Assembly (NCBI GenBank): GCA_017623655.1
Contig: JAGAON010000003.1
Coordinates: 310,001 to 374,000, forward strand
From: Prevotella sp.
GTDB lineage: Bacteria; Bacteroidota; Bacteroidia; Bacteroidales; Bacteroidaceae
Direction of reading: 5' to 3'
Length of the DNA: 64,000 nucleotides
Shown: one piece after another, positions 1 through 9,158 of the stretch
Numbering within the stretch: the first letter of the stretch is position 1
How the letters are laid out: every line of letters starts with the position of its first letter
Position numbers and translations under genes: made by a program
The notes under the pieces: model-generated
The model's database searches: none
Told to the model about the DNA's origin: nothing
What the model saw: only the letters and a program-made list of their open reading frames with translations

Positions 1-2054
1 AGGCCATAGACAGGGTTATCGAGGCTCTGAAAAAGAAGGAAAAGGAGGAGGAAGCGCTGGCGGCGGAACAGGAAGTGATGCAAAGACAGCAGAAGTACGG
101 CTCCAACCTCGGCAACAAGCAGGAGCCCAACATACCGAGAAATCCAACGAACCGCAATGCGAACGCCGCATGGTACTTCTACAATCCGCAGGTAGTGCAG
201 CAGGGAAAGCAGGCTTTCCAGCGTATATGGGGCAAGCGTGAGAATACGGACAACTGGCAACGCTACAACAAAACCGTGGTGGGTGACTTCGCGACGGAAG
301 AGGTTGACACCACGCAGCTGACCCAAGAGCAGCGTGACTCCATCGCCGTTGCGGAGGAAAAACAGCGCATCGAGGAGGAAAAGATGGACTCGGCGGTGAA
401 CAATCCGCACAAACGGGAGTACTATCTCGCGCAGATTCCGTTCACGGAAGAGGATATTGCCGCGAGCAACGAGATAATAAAAGAGGGTCTTCTGCGCTCG
501 GCCATCATCTTCAAGGACCGCCTTGACAACCTCGCATTGAGCGAAAAGGCGTTCAAACGGCTTATGGAACAGTTCCCGGAGTTCACCCCCAAGGACGAGG
601 TCTATTACCATCTCTTCCTGCTTTACTCGCGGAAAGGCCAGCCGGATGAGGCTCAGGCATACGTGGAGCGGCTCAAGTCAGAGTGTCCGGAGTCCAAGTG
701 GACGACGTTGCTGACCGACCCTGACTTCGCGGATAACGCCCGTTTCGGCAAGCAGATGGAAGATTCCATCTACGGGGCGACATACGTTGCCTTTAAGGAA
801 GACCGCTTCGCCGAGGTCTATGGCAACGCCGAAGTGTCGGAAAAACGCTTCCCCCTTGGCGACAACCGTGACAGGTTCATCTTCATCACGGGTCTCACAC
901 GCCTCAATGACGGCCGTCCCGACGAGTGTCTTGCCGCGATGGAGACCGTGGTCAGGGATTACCCCCAGAGTCAGGTGGCCGAGATGGCCGGCATGATAAT
1001 AAACGGCGTGAAGGAGGGAAGGCGTCTTCGCGGGGCGAAGTTTGACCTTTCCAACGTCTGGGACAGGCGCAACATGGTGCTGGAAGGGGCTGACAGCATT
1101 GCGAACAAGACCTTCTCGCCCGAGCGTAACACCGAGTTCATGTTTATAATGGCATATCCGCCGGACTCGATAGACGAGAACAAGCTGCTGTTCCAGATGG
1201 CACGATATAACTTCACGAGCTTCCTCGTAAGGAATTTCGACATCACCATAGAGGACGTTTACGGTATGCACCACCTCACAGTCAGCGGTTTCCGCAACTT
1301 CAACGAGGCCCGCCAGTACGCAAGACTGCTGTTGCAGCAGGACGGAATACGGCGGACGGCGGGACAAAGCCGGCCTATCGTCATCAGCAGGGAGAACCTT
1401 GAGCTTATCGGCAACAGGTACAGCTACAACGATTACGACACGTTCTACGTCAAACACTTCGCCCCTCTGCCCGTCACCAACCCCGAACAGCTGTACGAGC
1501 CAGTGCGTGTGGATGAGGAGAAGGCAAGGGATGAGGATGCCGTCAAGCCGCTGCTGCCTACCGAGGAGGTCGCTCCGGGAGGTGCCAAGCCTGTCGAACC
1601 TGATAAGCAGAAGGCCGAGGAAGGCGAGGAACTGATAGACCTGCCCGCCGAGACGGACATAATCCTGCCTGCCGAGACAGAGATAGCAGTGCCGGAGGAC
1701 AGTACCGCCGTGCCGGAAAATACCATTGCCGTGCCGGTGGAAACCGTGCCGGAGAGGGTGGAGGAGAACGTCATAACCGTGCCGGTAGATGACGCTCCCG
1801 CAGCAGAAGAAGCCGGGGGACTGGACATACCGCTGCCGGAGCCGGCGCAACAGCAGCCTGCGGAGGATGAGATAATAATACCGTCCGATGATGAGAAGGC
1901 GGAGGCAGCACCGCAGGAGGACGTCATTGTCGTGGATGATGCCGCCGAGAAGCCGCGTGACAACGGCGAGGACGAGGAGATAATAGTGGTGGATGACGAC
2001 AAGACCTCCACCGAAGGACTGGAGGACGAGTACTACGAACTTGACGGATTTTAA
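1..2054 (+). CDS. porW: T9SS periplasmic/lipoprotein TPR protein PorW/SprE, 5' end outside window
   Basis: The reading frame is open from the first base, so the real start lies upstream; about 684 codons are visible. Early in the visible part is the block WYFYNPQVVQQGKQAFQRIW followed by GKRENTDNWQRYNK, which I recognise from the SprE/PorW family of TPR lipoproteins needed for type IX secretion and gliding in Bacteroidota. The middle is helical and TPR-like (for example FPEFTPKDEVYYHLFLLY). The last ~170 residues are a low-complexity acidic, Pro/Val-rich tail with repeats of the kind VPEDSTAVPENTIAVP, ending in an Asp/Glu-rich stretch. In the family the protein links the PorL/M/N/K motor complex to the outer-membrane parts; that role is taken from the family, not seen here. 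porX and gldH lie just downstream on the other strand. Confidence 0.82.
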   Translation, partial: AIDRVIEALKKKEKEEEALAAEQEVMQRQQKYGSNLGNKQEPNIPRNPTNRNANAAWYFYNPQVVQQGKQAFQRIWGKRENTDNWQRYNKTVVGDFATEEVDTTQLTQEQRDSIAVAEEKQRIEEEKMDSAVNNPHKREYYLAQIPFTEEDIAASNEIIKEGLLRSAIIFKDRLDNLALSEKAFKRLMEQFPEFTPKDEVYYHLFLLYSRKGQPDEAQAYVERLKSECPESKWTTLLTDPDFADNARFGKQMEDSIYGATYVAFKEDRFAEVYGNAEVSEKRFPLGDNRDRFIFITGLTRLNDGRPDECLAAMETVVRDYPQSQVAEMAGMIINGVKEGRRLRGAKFDLSNVWDRRNMVLEGADSIANKTFSPERNTEFMFIMAYPPDSIDENKLLFQMARYNFTSFLVRNFDITIEDVYGMHHLTVSGFRNFNEARQYARLLLQQDGIRRTAGQSRPIVISRENLELIGNRYSYNDYDTFYVKHFAPLPVTNPEQLYEPVRVDEEKARDEDAVKPLLPTEEVAPGGAKPVEPDKQKAEEGEELIDLPAETDIILPAETEIAVPEDSTAVPENTIAVPVETVPERVEENVITVPVDDAPAAEEAGGLDIPLPEPAQQQPAEDEIIIPSDDEKAEAAPQEDVIVVDDAAEKPRDNGEDEEIIVVDDDKTSTEGLEDEYYELDGF

Positions 2055-2087
2055 CTTATTAATAACTCATAACTAATTCAAACGACT

Positions 2088-2402
2088 ATGGAAGTGGTAA
2101 TAACGAAAGAGAACTTTGAGACTCTTAAAAACGGTTCCCTGCCTTTGGTGGTGGATTTCTGGGCAGAGTGGTGTGGCCCATGTAAGATGATTGCCCCTGT
2201 AATCTCACAATTGGCTGAGGAGTATGACGGCAAGATTGTCGTAGGCAAGTGTAACGTTGAGGACAGCGAAGACCTCGCCGCAGAGTTCGGAATACGCAAT
2301 ATTCCCACGCTGCTGTTCTTCAAGAACGGTCAGATAGTAGATAAGTTTGTTGGTGCGGCCAACAAAGCCAAGTTGCAGGAGAAATTCGACGCCAACCTCT
2401 AA
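2088..2402 (+). CDS. trxA: Thioredoxin
   Basis: This 104-residue protein has the classic thioredoxin fold and length. The redox motif WCGPCK is at residues 28-33, the VVDFWAEWCGPCKM context is intact, and the cis-proline loop reads RNIPTLLFF. It should reduce cytoplasmic protein disulfides using electrons from thioredoxin reductase. The gene follows porW by 33 bases and may be read from the same transcript. There is no signal peptide. The product is certain; which of several thioredoxins in the genome this is cannot be told. Confidence 0.96.
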   Translation: MEVVITKENFETLKNGSLPLVVDFWAEWCGPCKMIAPVISQLAEEYDGKIVVGKCNVEDSEDLAAEFGIRNIPTLLFFKNGQIVDKFVGAANKAKLQEKFDANL

Positions 2403-2519
2403 GCGGCGTTCTTGCGCGGGCAGTGCGTTTGCATCATCTCCGTTATGCTGTTTGACAGCCCGGTGCGGGAGGCATGATACGTGGTATGGTGCATTCAAGT
2501 AATAATGCCAACGCACATT

Positions 2520-2850
2520 GTAGGGACGTACCTTGGTGCGTCCTCAGCTTACCGTTACGGCAATGATGCGGACGCACCAAGGTGCGTCCCTACAAAGCAC
2601 GCAAACAACTTCTTTCGCAAACGGGTGCTGATTACATTGTAATCAGCACCCGTTTACTATATAATCAGCACCTGATTGCAGTGTAATCAGCACCCTTTTA
2701 CTTTTCCCTTGATAACCGTTTGCGTGCGGATGCGTGTAAAGTGTTGTAATGATGCGTGTTATCGCGTTTGTAGAGACGATGTATCACATCGTCTCCCTGC
2801 CTTTATTGGAAATACTGGTTTATTGAGACGATGTGGTACATCGTCTCTAC
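2520..2850. repeat. Palindromic repeat cluster (R1 pair, R4, R2 pair)
   Basis: The 467 bases between trxA and tsaE hold no credible gene. They contain an R1 pair at 2520-2543 and 2570-2593 (core GGACGCACC..GGTGCGTCC, inverted), R4 units at 2621-2653 and about 2660-2696 (core GGTGCTGATTACA..TGTAATCAGCACC), and an R2 pair at 2770-2795 and 2825-2850 (core GAGACGATGT..ACATCGTCTC). trxA and tsaE converge here, so the palindromes may also end both transcripts. Confidence 0.9.
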
Positions 2851-2869
2851 ACGCATATGGACTGCCGCC

Positions 2870-3283
2870 TTAGAACTCTATTATCCTTGTCCCGTCCTCC
2901 TGCGGGGTGATGGTGATTCTGATGGTATCGTCAGGCAATGCCTCCTCAATCATTTCCGGCCACTCCATGAAACAGTAGTGACCGCTGTAAAAATACTCCT
3001 CACCGCCCATGTCATACACTTCCTCCAGCTTCTTGATGCGGTAGAAATCAAAGTGGTATATGGGGCTTCCCACGCCGTCGGTGTATTCGTTTACTATGGC
3101 GAAGGTGGGCGACGTGATTACGTCCTCCACTCCCAGTTCCTCGCATACGGCCTTGATGAATGTGGTCTTGCCCGCTCCCATCGGTGCGTAGAAGGCCAGA
3201 CAGCTGCCTTGGTCCTTGATGGCGGCAAGGAAATCACGTGCCGTCTCGTGTATCGTCTCTACTGATTTTATCGTTAACTGCAT
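2870..3283 (-). CDS. tsaE: tRNA threonylcarbamoyladenosine biosynthesis ATPase TsaE
   Basis: A 137-residue P-loop protein of the usual TsaE length. The Walker A loop APMGAGKTT lies near residues 33-41, and the family blocks TSPTFAIVNEY, YHFDFYRIK and FMEWPE are present. TsaE works with TsaB, TsaC and TsaD to make the t6A base at position 37 of ANN-decoding tRNAs. It is the last gene of a tight minus-strand operon, only 4 bases after porX. Coupling of TsaE to the T9SS regulator is a matter of genome arrangement and does not by itself imply a shared function. Confidence 0.95.
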   Translation of the reverse strand: MQLTIKSVETIHETARDFLAAIKDQGSCLAFYAPMGAGKTTFIKAVCEELGVEDVITSPTFAIVNEYTDGVGSPIYHFDFYRIKKLEEVYDMGGEEYFYSGHYCFMEWPEMIEEALPDDTIRITITPQEDGTRIIEF

Positions 3284-3287
3284 AGTC

Positions 3288-4844
3288 TTATCTTTTTCTT
3301 CCCTTCATGCTGATGAGCGGGATAATCATCTCCTCCATCGATATTCCGCCGTGCTGGAAGGTGTCGCGGTAGTATTGTACGTAGTAATTGTAATTGTTCG
3401 GGTACGCGAAAAAGTCGTTGCCCGTGGCGAAGACGTATGATGTCGAGATGTTGGGCGCAGGCAGTTGCACCTGCTTCGGGTTGGTAATCTCGAACACTTC
3501 CTTTGCCTGACAACTGAGGTTCTTGCCTAATTTGTATCTCAGGTTGGTGTTGGTGTTCTTGTCTCCGACTATCTTCACCGGATGGTTGCAGCGTATTGAC
3601 CCGTGGTCAGTGGTCAGAATGATGTGGTAATCCGTCTGTGCAAGGGCGTTGAACAGTTCCCTCAGTACGCTGTGCCGGAACCATGAGAGGGTTATGCTGC
3701 GGTATGCCGCCTCGTCGCTTGCCAGCTCACGCACCATCTTTGACTCCGTTCTGGCGTGGGAAAGCATATCGACGAAGTTGATGACCACCACGTTGAGGTC
3801 GTATCTTTCAAGGCTCCCGAACTGCTGCATCAGCTTGTCCGCCCCCTGAGAGTCGTTTATCTTGTGGTAGGAGAAGGTGTCCTTGCGGCGGTATCTCTCG
3901 ATTTGTGTCTGTATCAGCGGCGACTCATTGAGGTTCTTTCCCTCGTCCTCATCCTCGTCAACCCACAGTTCCGGGAACATCTCCGCTATCTGTTGGGGCA
4001 TCAGTCCGGAGAAGATGGCGTTGCGGGCGTATTGTGTTGCCGTGGGCAGTATGCTGAGGTAGAGGTCCTCCTCTATGTCGAACATATCGCCAATCTCTTC
4101 CGCCAGCATCCTCCACTGGTCGTAACGGAAGTTGTCTATCACTATCATGAACACCTTTTCGCCGTTGCTTAGCGTGGGGAACACGCAGTCAGGAAATATC
4201 CTGTTGGACATGAGCGGCTTGTCGATGGTCTTCGCCCCCGGTGTCATCCAGCCGGTATAGTTCTTCTTAATGAACTTCGCGAACCCGTTGTTGGCGTCCT
4301 CCTTCTGCATCTTCAGCATCTCTGTCATCGCGCTTCCGGTTGCGGCCAGCTCCAGTTCCCACCTTACCAGCCGCTTATACACGTCGCGCCAGTCGCTGAA
4401 AGTGCGGCAGTCCGCAATCTGCATGGATATGTCTTGGAACGACTGTTGGTAGCCCTGCTGCGTCACTTCGGTCACTATCTCCTTCTGATGGACGTGTTTT
4501 TTCAGCGCAAGCAGTATCTGCATGGGGTTCACGGGCTTTATGAGATAGTCGGCAATCTTGGCTCCTATCGCCTGGTCCATGATGTCCTCCTCCTCGCTTT
4601 TGGTCACCATCACCACGGGAGTCTGCGGCTGTATCTCCTTAATCCGCTGCAAGGTCTCCAGTCCGGTGATGCCGGGCATCATCTCGTCGAGCAGCACAAG
4701 GTCAAAGGTCTGCTGCTGGCAATGCTCTATTGCGTCAATGCCGTTGCTGGCGATGACCACGTCATAGCCTTTCTTCTGAAGGAATAATATGTGTGCGTGG
4801 AGGTGTTCTATCTCGTCGTCCACCCATAGTATCTTCACGTTCAT
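3288..4844 (-). CDS. porX: T9SS regulator PorX: response regulator receiver with PglZ domain
   Basis: 518 residues. The N-terminal receiver domain (about 1-120) has the acidic pair in ILWVDDE, the phospho-acceptor Asp53 in LVLLDEMMPG, and the conserved Lys in ADYLIKP. The rest is a PglZ-type alkaline-phosphatase-fold domain, with the block LPTATQYARNAIFSGLMP carrying the expected metal-binding Thr, the acidic site IVIDNFRYDQW, and the late metal motif TTDHGS. This architecture is that of PorX, which with the PorY histidine kinase controls the T9SS in Porphyromonas and relatives. Family work describes a phosphodiesterase activity for the PglZ part. It lies 12 bases after gldH and 4 before tsaE. 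No porY is in the window. Confidence 0.93.
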   Translation of the reverse strand: MNVKILWVDDEIEHLHAHILFLQKKGYDVVIASNGIDAIEHCQQQTFDLVLLDEMMPGITGLETLQRIKEIQPQTPVVMVTKSEEEDIMDQAIGAKIADYLIKPVNPMQILLALKKHVHQKEIVTEVTQQGYQQSFQDISMQIADCRTFSDWRDVYKRLVRWELELAATGSAMTEMLKMQKEDANNGFAKFIKKNYTGWMTPGAKTIDKPLMSNRIFPDCVFPTLSNGEKVFMIVIDNFRYDQWRMLAEEIGDMFDIEEDLYLSILPTATQYARNAIFSGLMPQQIAEMFPELWVDEDEDEGKNLNESPLIQTQIERYRRKDTFSYHKINDSQGADKLMQQFGSLERYDLNVVVINFVDMLSHARTESKMVRELASDEAAYRSITLSWFRHSVLRELFNALAQTDYHIILTTDHGSIRCNHPVKIVGDKNTNTNLRYKLGKNLSCQAKEVFEITNPKQVQLPAPNISTSYVFATGNDFFAYPNNYNYYVQYYRDTFQHGGISMEEMIIPLISMKGRKR

Positions 4845-4856
4845 ACTGGTATCGTT

Positions 4857-5345
4857 TTACTGTTTGGTGACTTTCAGCCCTACGTCCGTTACTCCCGGCA
4901 TCGTCTCCCGCCTCATGTTGTGCGCCACTTTCACCGTCAGCGAGTCGCCGGGACGCAGTGTCAGTGTTCCGACGGGCACCTCATAGTTGTATAGCGTTAT
5001 CCCGTCGCCGGCCGGAATGCCGCTTTCCTGCCTTATGTTCAGGTTCAGAGTATGGGTAGAAACGCCGTTCCCCGGCTTCACAACCTGCACTGTTCTCACC
5101 GAAAGGTTGCGGTAAGGATAGTCCGCGTCGGTCCTGATGCACAGCGTGGTGGCATATCTTCCCGCACTGATGACGGTGTCAATCTTGAAGAAGAAGGTGT
5201 CCCTCTTGTCCCAACCGCCTTCCGCCGTGCGCTCGAAATGGTGGTAAACGGTGTCTGTCGTGCAAGACATAAAGAGACATACAGCCACCGTTATGGCTAT
5301 ATGTCCCTTCTTTAAGAGTGCTGATATGCTGTCGTTTGTTCTCAC
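4857..5345 (-). CDS. gldH: Gliding motility/T9SS lipoprotein GldH
   Basis: 162 residues with a lipoprotein signal: a hydrophobic stretch ending in CLFMSC, so Cys28 is the likely lipidated residue. The mature part starts TTDTVYHHFERTAEGGWDKR, which fits the GldH pattern of an aromatic and histidine-rich start followed by GW. GldH is required for gliding in Flavobacterium and is kept in many non-gliding T9SS Bacteroidales. Its start overlaps the end of the RicT-like gene by four bases (ATGA), which argues for translational coupling. Confidence 0.85.
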   Translation of the reverse strand: MRTNDSISALLKKGHIAITVAVCLFMSCTTDTVYHHFERTAEGGWDKRDTFFFKIDTVISAGRYATTLCIRTDADYPYRNLSVRTVQVVKPGNGVSTHTLNLNIRQESGIPAGDGITLYNYEVPVGTLTLRPGDSLTVKVAHNMRRETMPGVTDVGLKVTKQ

Positions 5346-6607
5346 TTTGCCTTGTTCTCCGTGTTGGAGTTGCCGTTACCCCTGTTCTTTCCGTTGTTAC
5401 CCCGGTTGCCGTTAGCCTTTCCTCCCTCTGCGTCATTGGGCTTTTGCTTCTTCCGTTTTTTCTTCTTTCTGGCGGAATCAAAGCGTGTCAGGTCTGCGCC
5501 GTCAAGCAAGTCCTTCGGTTTCTCCGGCGCTTTCTGCCTGGCGTCTTCGGCCAACGAGAGAGGTTTCTGCCCCTCTTTGTTCATCTCTATTATCTGCTTC
5601 GCCCTTTCAGCGGTTATCGTTTCCAGGTTAGCCGCCATGCGTTTGCCCGTCGAGTAGGTCACAAGTCCGGAGAGAATGTCTTTCTTGAACAGGTAATAGT
5701 CATTGTCCTGTGTCTGCAACACGGCGTCATGCGGCGGCAGTTTCTTGCCCGCCTCCATGTAATTGTCAATCTCATAGTTGAGGCAGCATTTCAGTTTCGC
5801 GCACATTCCGGCCAGCTTTTGCGGGTTGGGTGATATGTCCTGAAAGCGCGCGGCGTTGGTGCTCACGCTGGAAAAGTTCTTCATCCACGTGGCGCAGCAC
5901 AGCTCCCGTCCGCACGGTCCGGTGCCTCCTATGCGCCCGGCCTCCTGCCTTGCGCCTATTTGTTTCATCTCTATACGCACATGGAAGGTGTCGGCCAGCA
6001 CCTTGATGAGCTGCCGGAAATCGACGCGTTCGTCCGCAATATAGTAGAATATGGCCTTGTTTCCGTCGCCCTGATATTCCACGTCGCCTATTTTCATCTG
6101 CAGTCCGAGGTCTTTCGCTATCTGGCGGCTCTGTATCATGGTGGCCTCTTCGCGGCCTTTGGCCTCATAGTAGCGTTCCATGTCTGTGTCACGCGCCATG
6201 CGATAGACCCTCTTTATCTCGTCCTCCGATTTCAGCGCCGCCTTTTTCACCTGCAACTCCACCAGCCGTCCGGTAAGGGTCACGACGCCGATGTCATGTC
6301 CCGGGCTTGACTCCACGGCCACCCAGTCGCCCTTTTTCAGGTCAAGTCCGTTGACATTGTGGTAATATCCTTTGCGGGTGTTTTTGAACTGCACCTCCAC
6401 GAGGTCCGTGCTCTCGGCGTTTCCGGGCACGTCCGCCAGCCAGTCGTATGTGTTCAGCTGCCTGTCGCTGCGTGACACGCCGCGTCCGCACAAGCCTCTG
6501 GCATAGCCGAAGCCCAGTGTGAATTTCATATTCTGGTAAGAGTTATCCTCCGTCTCCTCCCTTGCGGCGGTGTCGGCAGGCAGCCCTTTCATGTTGTTCT
6601 CATCCAT
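5342..6607 (-). CDS. ricT: PSP1-domain protein, RicT/YaaT-like
   Basis: 421 residues. The central region is a PSP1 C-terminal domain with the conserved cysteines of the RicT/YaaT family: GGTGPCGRELCCATW followed by LAGMCAKLKCCLNYE. In Bacillus RicT is part of an iron-sulfur complex (RicAFT) that affects RNA maturation with RNase Y; the Bacteroidota role is less defined. The C-terminal ~50 residues are a Lys/Asn/Gly-rich basic tail (repeats such as GNRGNNGKNRGNGN), which is suitable for nucleic-acid binding, though that is inference. The gene lies between holB (41 bases) and gldH (4-base overlap). Confidence 0.88.
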   Translation of the reverse strand: MDENNMKGLPADTAAREETEDNSYQNMKFTLGFGYARGLCGRGVSRSDRQLNTYDWLADVPGNAESTDLVEVQFKNTRKGYYHNVNGLDLKKGDWVAVESSPGHDIGVVTLTGRLVELQVKKAALKSEDEIKRVYRMARDTDMERYYEAKGREEATMIQSRQIAKDLGLQMKIGDVEYQGDGNKAIFYYIADERVDFRQLIKVLADTFHVRIEMKQIGARQEAGRIGGTGPCGRELCCATWMKNFSSVSTNAARFQDISPNPQKLAGMCAKLKCCLNYEIDNYMEAGKKLPPHDAVLQTQDNDYYLFKKDILSGLVTYSTGKRMAANLETITAERAKQIIEMNKEGQKPLSLAEDARQKAPEKPKDLLDGADLTRFDSARKKKKRKKQKPNDAEGGKANGNRGNNGKNRGNGNSNTENKAK

Positions 6608-6648
6608 GCTTGTATGTAAAGTTGTGAGTTTACTGTTATAGTGTGTGG

Positions 6649-7749
6649 CTATGTGGTGTGCAACAGCACCGCCACCTTCATCGTGATGTCAAAAAACACC
6701 ATTCTGGCATTGGCGTTCTGGCCTATGTCCCGCAGTGCCGTCTGGTAGAGTTCCTGAAACCCTAATATGTTGCCTTCGTTGACAAAGCGCGCGAATTTCT
6801 TGCAGAACGTCTCTTCGTCGCGTGTCATGTACGACAGTTCCGGGTTGCCGAAGTTATACATGAACGCCTCTCTCGCCATGCGCATGAAGTACGTCAGCAG
6901 GCGTTTCTGTTCCTCCCGTCCCAGCGCCGCCACGTTTTCGCTCCACCGTTTCAGGTCTTTCACGTCGCGCATATAGGCTTTTCTCATCAGCGTGACAAAG
7001 TAGTCGAAGAACAGCAGGTTCTCGTTTCCAGCCTCAAGTTCCTCCAATGCCGCCAGCCAGTTGCCTCCTGCAAGGCGTGCTATGCGTTTGGCGTCATCCT
7101 CGTTCAGCATTCTCCGCTCTGTCAGAGCCTGTCGCAGGTCATCGGGTGCGATGGGCTTCACGTCGAAACGCTGCACCCTCGACCTTATCGTCTCAAGCAG
7201 TTTCTCCGGTTCCCGGCACACCATTATGAACAAAGTCTGCGCCGGCGGCTCCTCAATCAGTTTCAGCATCTTGTTGGCGCACTCCGCATTCATGCGCTCC
7301 GGCAGCCATATTATGCTGATTTTCCAGCCTCCCTGATTGGACTTCATGGTCAGCCGCTTTATCAGTTCGTTCGCCTCTCCCACGGTGATGATGGCCTGCT
7401 GGTTCTCGGCCTTCATGGCTTCCATCCACTGTGCCAGCGAGAAGTACGGCCCGTCGGCCAGCATGGCGTACCATTGCTCTATGAAGTCGTCGCTTACGGG
7501 CTTGTATTCAGCGTTCCACTTCTTCAGCTTTACGGTGGGAAAGGAGAAGTGCAGGTCGGGATGCTTGCCCCCTCTCACCTTGAATGTCCCCTTGTTCAGG
7601 ATGTGGGTAGCCAGCGCTATCGCCAGTGCCATCTTGCCAGCGCCGTCCGGTCCGCATAACATCATGGCGTGCGGCAGGCGGTCTTCGTCTGCCAGCCGCA
7701 TAAGGCGCTGCGCCATTTCGTGCTGTCCTATGATGTCGTCGAAATCCAT
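6649..7749 (-). CDS. holB: DNA polymerase III subunit delta' (HolB)
   Basis: 366 residues when started at the ATG at 7749 (MDFDDIIGQHEMAQRLMRLA), the usual beginning for this family; a TTG twelve bases upstream lies on the promoter box and is rejected. It has a clamp-loader AAA+ fold: P-loop-like CGPDGAGKMALA with Met where Ser/Thr is normal, the block MLKLIEEPPAQTLFIMV, and the sensor-like RSRVQRFDVKP. Delta' is part of the clamp loader. First gene of the holB-ricT-gldH-porX-tsaE operon. The zinc-binding cysteines of many delta'/gamma subunits are not apparent. Confidence 0.9.
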   Translation of the reverse strand: MDFDDIIGQHEMAQRLMRLADEDRLPHAMMLCGPDGAGKMALAIALATHILNKGTFKVRGGKHPDLHFSFPTVKLKKWNAEYKPVSDDFIEQWYAMLADGPYFSLAQWMEAMKAENQQAIITVGEANELIKRLTMKSNQGGWKISIIWLPERMNAECANKMLKLIEEPPAQTLFIMVCREPEKLLETIRSRVQRFDVKPIAPDDLRQALTERRMLNEDDAKRIARLAGGNWLAALEELEAGNENLLFFDYFVTLMRKAYMRDVKDLKRWSENVAALGREEQKRLLTYFMRMAREAFMYNFGNPELSYMTRDEETFCKKFARFVNEGNILGFQELYQTALRDIGQNANARMVFFDITMKVAVLLHTT

Positions 7750-7757
7750 TAGTCTGT

Positions 7758-7766
7758 GCAAAGTTA
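7758..7766 (-). promoter_or_regulatory. Bacteroidota -7 promoter box for the holB operon
   Basis: Read on the minus strand the bases are TAACTTTGC, a perfect TAnnTTTG box. It ends only 8 bases before the holB ATG, so the transcript would have almost no leader. A clear TTTG -33 element is not seen. Confidence 0.7.
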
Positions 7767-7932
7767 CGATTTTTTTTCGTAAAACACGAAATAAAGCCTA
7801 AAAACTATGAGTTAAAAAGTAATAAGCTCCTGCCCTCTGTTTCATGGATGAATGCCGCGTGTTTCGCAAAAGGGGATTGATTTATGTGCAACCGCCGCTC
7901 GTTTTCTGTCCGGTAAATCACAAACCGCCGTT

Positions 7933-8234
7933 GTAGGGACGCACTTTTGTGCGTCCGCCGGTGCGGGAAACATGGCGCTTCGGACGCACCAAGGTGCGTC
8001 CCTACAAAGTGTTGCAATTCAAGGTCTTACAAAAGCCGTTGCAAAAGGGTGCTGATTACATTGTAATCAGGTGCAAATCGTGTGGTAATCAGCACCTGTT
8101 TACAGTGTAATCAGCACCCTTTTGTTTTGCGGCATGACAGTAGGCACGGCATCTTGCCGTGCAAGTGCCTTTTATACACATTTTTGTTGTCCATTGGCGA
8201 CATCGTCCGTTGCACGGCAGGATGCCGTGCCTAC
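7933..8234. repeat. Palindromic repeat cluster (R1 pair, R4, R3 pair)
   Basis: The ~500 bases between holB and the nucleosidase gene hold no credible gene. They contain an R1 pair (7933-7956, 7982-8005), R4 units (about 8047-8119) and an R3 pair (8140-8162, 8212-8234; core GGCACGGCAT..GCCGTGC). The order R4, a linker CTTTTGTTTTGCGGCATGAC, then R3 is the same as at 48.8 kb and, inverted, at 29.6 kb. Confidence 0.9.
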
Positions 8235-8246
8235 TCCCGCGCCGTA

Positions 8247-8960
8247 TCACCTCTCAACCGCCGACAGGTATTCTACTATCCGGATATTTGCCCTCATCAG
8301 TTCCTCGGAAGCACGCCGCAGGTTGTTGTGGAATGCCTCCATGTCCTCTTCCTCCGCGTCACGCAGGTTGGTAACCGCCTTGACAAACAGTGCGGGAACG
8401 TGGAAAAGGCTGCACACAAAGCCGACGGCCGCTCCCTCCATCTCCTTCAGCCGTCCGCCGTTTTGGTCTATCACGGCCTCCTCCTCCTTTGTCATGTCAA
8501 AGGAAGAGCCCGTCGTTACCTTGCCCGTGCTCATGCCGAGATGCTCCGCCATGGCTGCCGTGCCTTCCCATACGGGGTAGTTGCCCAGCCCCTGCGTATT
8601 CCATTCGTTGTCTCCCGGAACACGGCGGTCGTGGAACATCGCCCCGTCGCCGAGATATACGCGCCCCACTTCCGCACCGTAACGCTTCCATCCGCCGCAC
8701 GTGCCGCTGCTTATCACGATGTCGGGATGCAGCCGTTCTATTGCCGCCATGGTGGTTACGGCCGCCGCCTCGCAGCCTATAAGGTCGCGGTCGTGCTGCA
8801 CTCCGTTGTGTACCACATACAGTTCACTGCCTCCTGCGGTGCCGGTGTAAAGGCGGCAGGGCAGGGGCGAGAAGAAGTCGGCGGCGTGTTGCAGCTTGAA
8901 GTGGTCTATGAGCGGTGCGGCCTCAGCGCGCATGGCTATGATGAAGCATATTTTTTTCAT
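8247..8960 (-). CDS. MTA/SAH nucleosidase-like phosphorylase-family protein
   Basis: 237 residues of the PNP/UDP phosphorylase fold. It starts with the nucleosidase-like IIAMRAEAAPLI and carries the purine-site motif KEMEGAAVGFV and a catalytic-Asp context AVTNLRDAEEED. This suggests hydrolysis of 5'-methylthioadenosine or S-adenosylhomocysteine, or of a related nucleoside such as futalosine; the sequence alone does not settle which. It is monocistronic, with a promoter box at 8990-8998. Its 3' end lies almost directly on an R3 palindrome (8212-8234), which may serve as its terminator. Confidence 0.78.
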   Translation of the reverse strand: MKKICFIIAMRAEAAPLIDHFKLQHAADFFSPLPCRLYTGTAGGSELYVVHNGVQHDRDLIGCEAAAVTTMAAIERLHPDIVISSGTCGGWKRYGAEVGRVYLGDGAMFHDRRVPGDNEWNTQGLGNYPVWEGTAAMAEHLGMSTGKVTTGSSFDMTKEEEAVIDQNGGRLKEMEGAAVGFVCSLFHVPALFVKAVTNLRDAEEEDMEAFHNNLRRASEELMRANIRIVEYLSAVER

Positions 8961-8989
8961 TGTCGTTTCTTGTTTTTAGGTTGATGTTT

Positions 8990-8998
8990 GCAAAGGTA
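8990..8998 (-). promoter_or_regulatory. -7 promoter box for the nucleosidase gene
   Basis: Minus-strand TACCTTTGC, 29 bases before the ATG at 8960. The -33 element is poor. Confidence 0.65.
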
Positions 8999-9158
8999 AC
9001 AAGTTTTTTTTGATTGCCCAATATTGTCGGTTAGGTTAATGTGAATTTTACGAATTGCCGGTATTATCGATGTGCAGGCATTATTTTATTGCCTGTTTTA
9101 TGATGCTTGTTTCCCGCTTGTCCGCATTATCCTGATTTGCCGTGAAGGCATGAAAAAT

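Noticed and set aside
678-1850. Long minus-strand open frame of 390 codons
   Set aside because: It is antisense to porW, has no family resemblance, and reflects the codon bias of the true gene.
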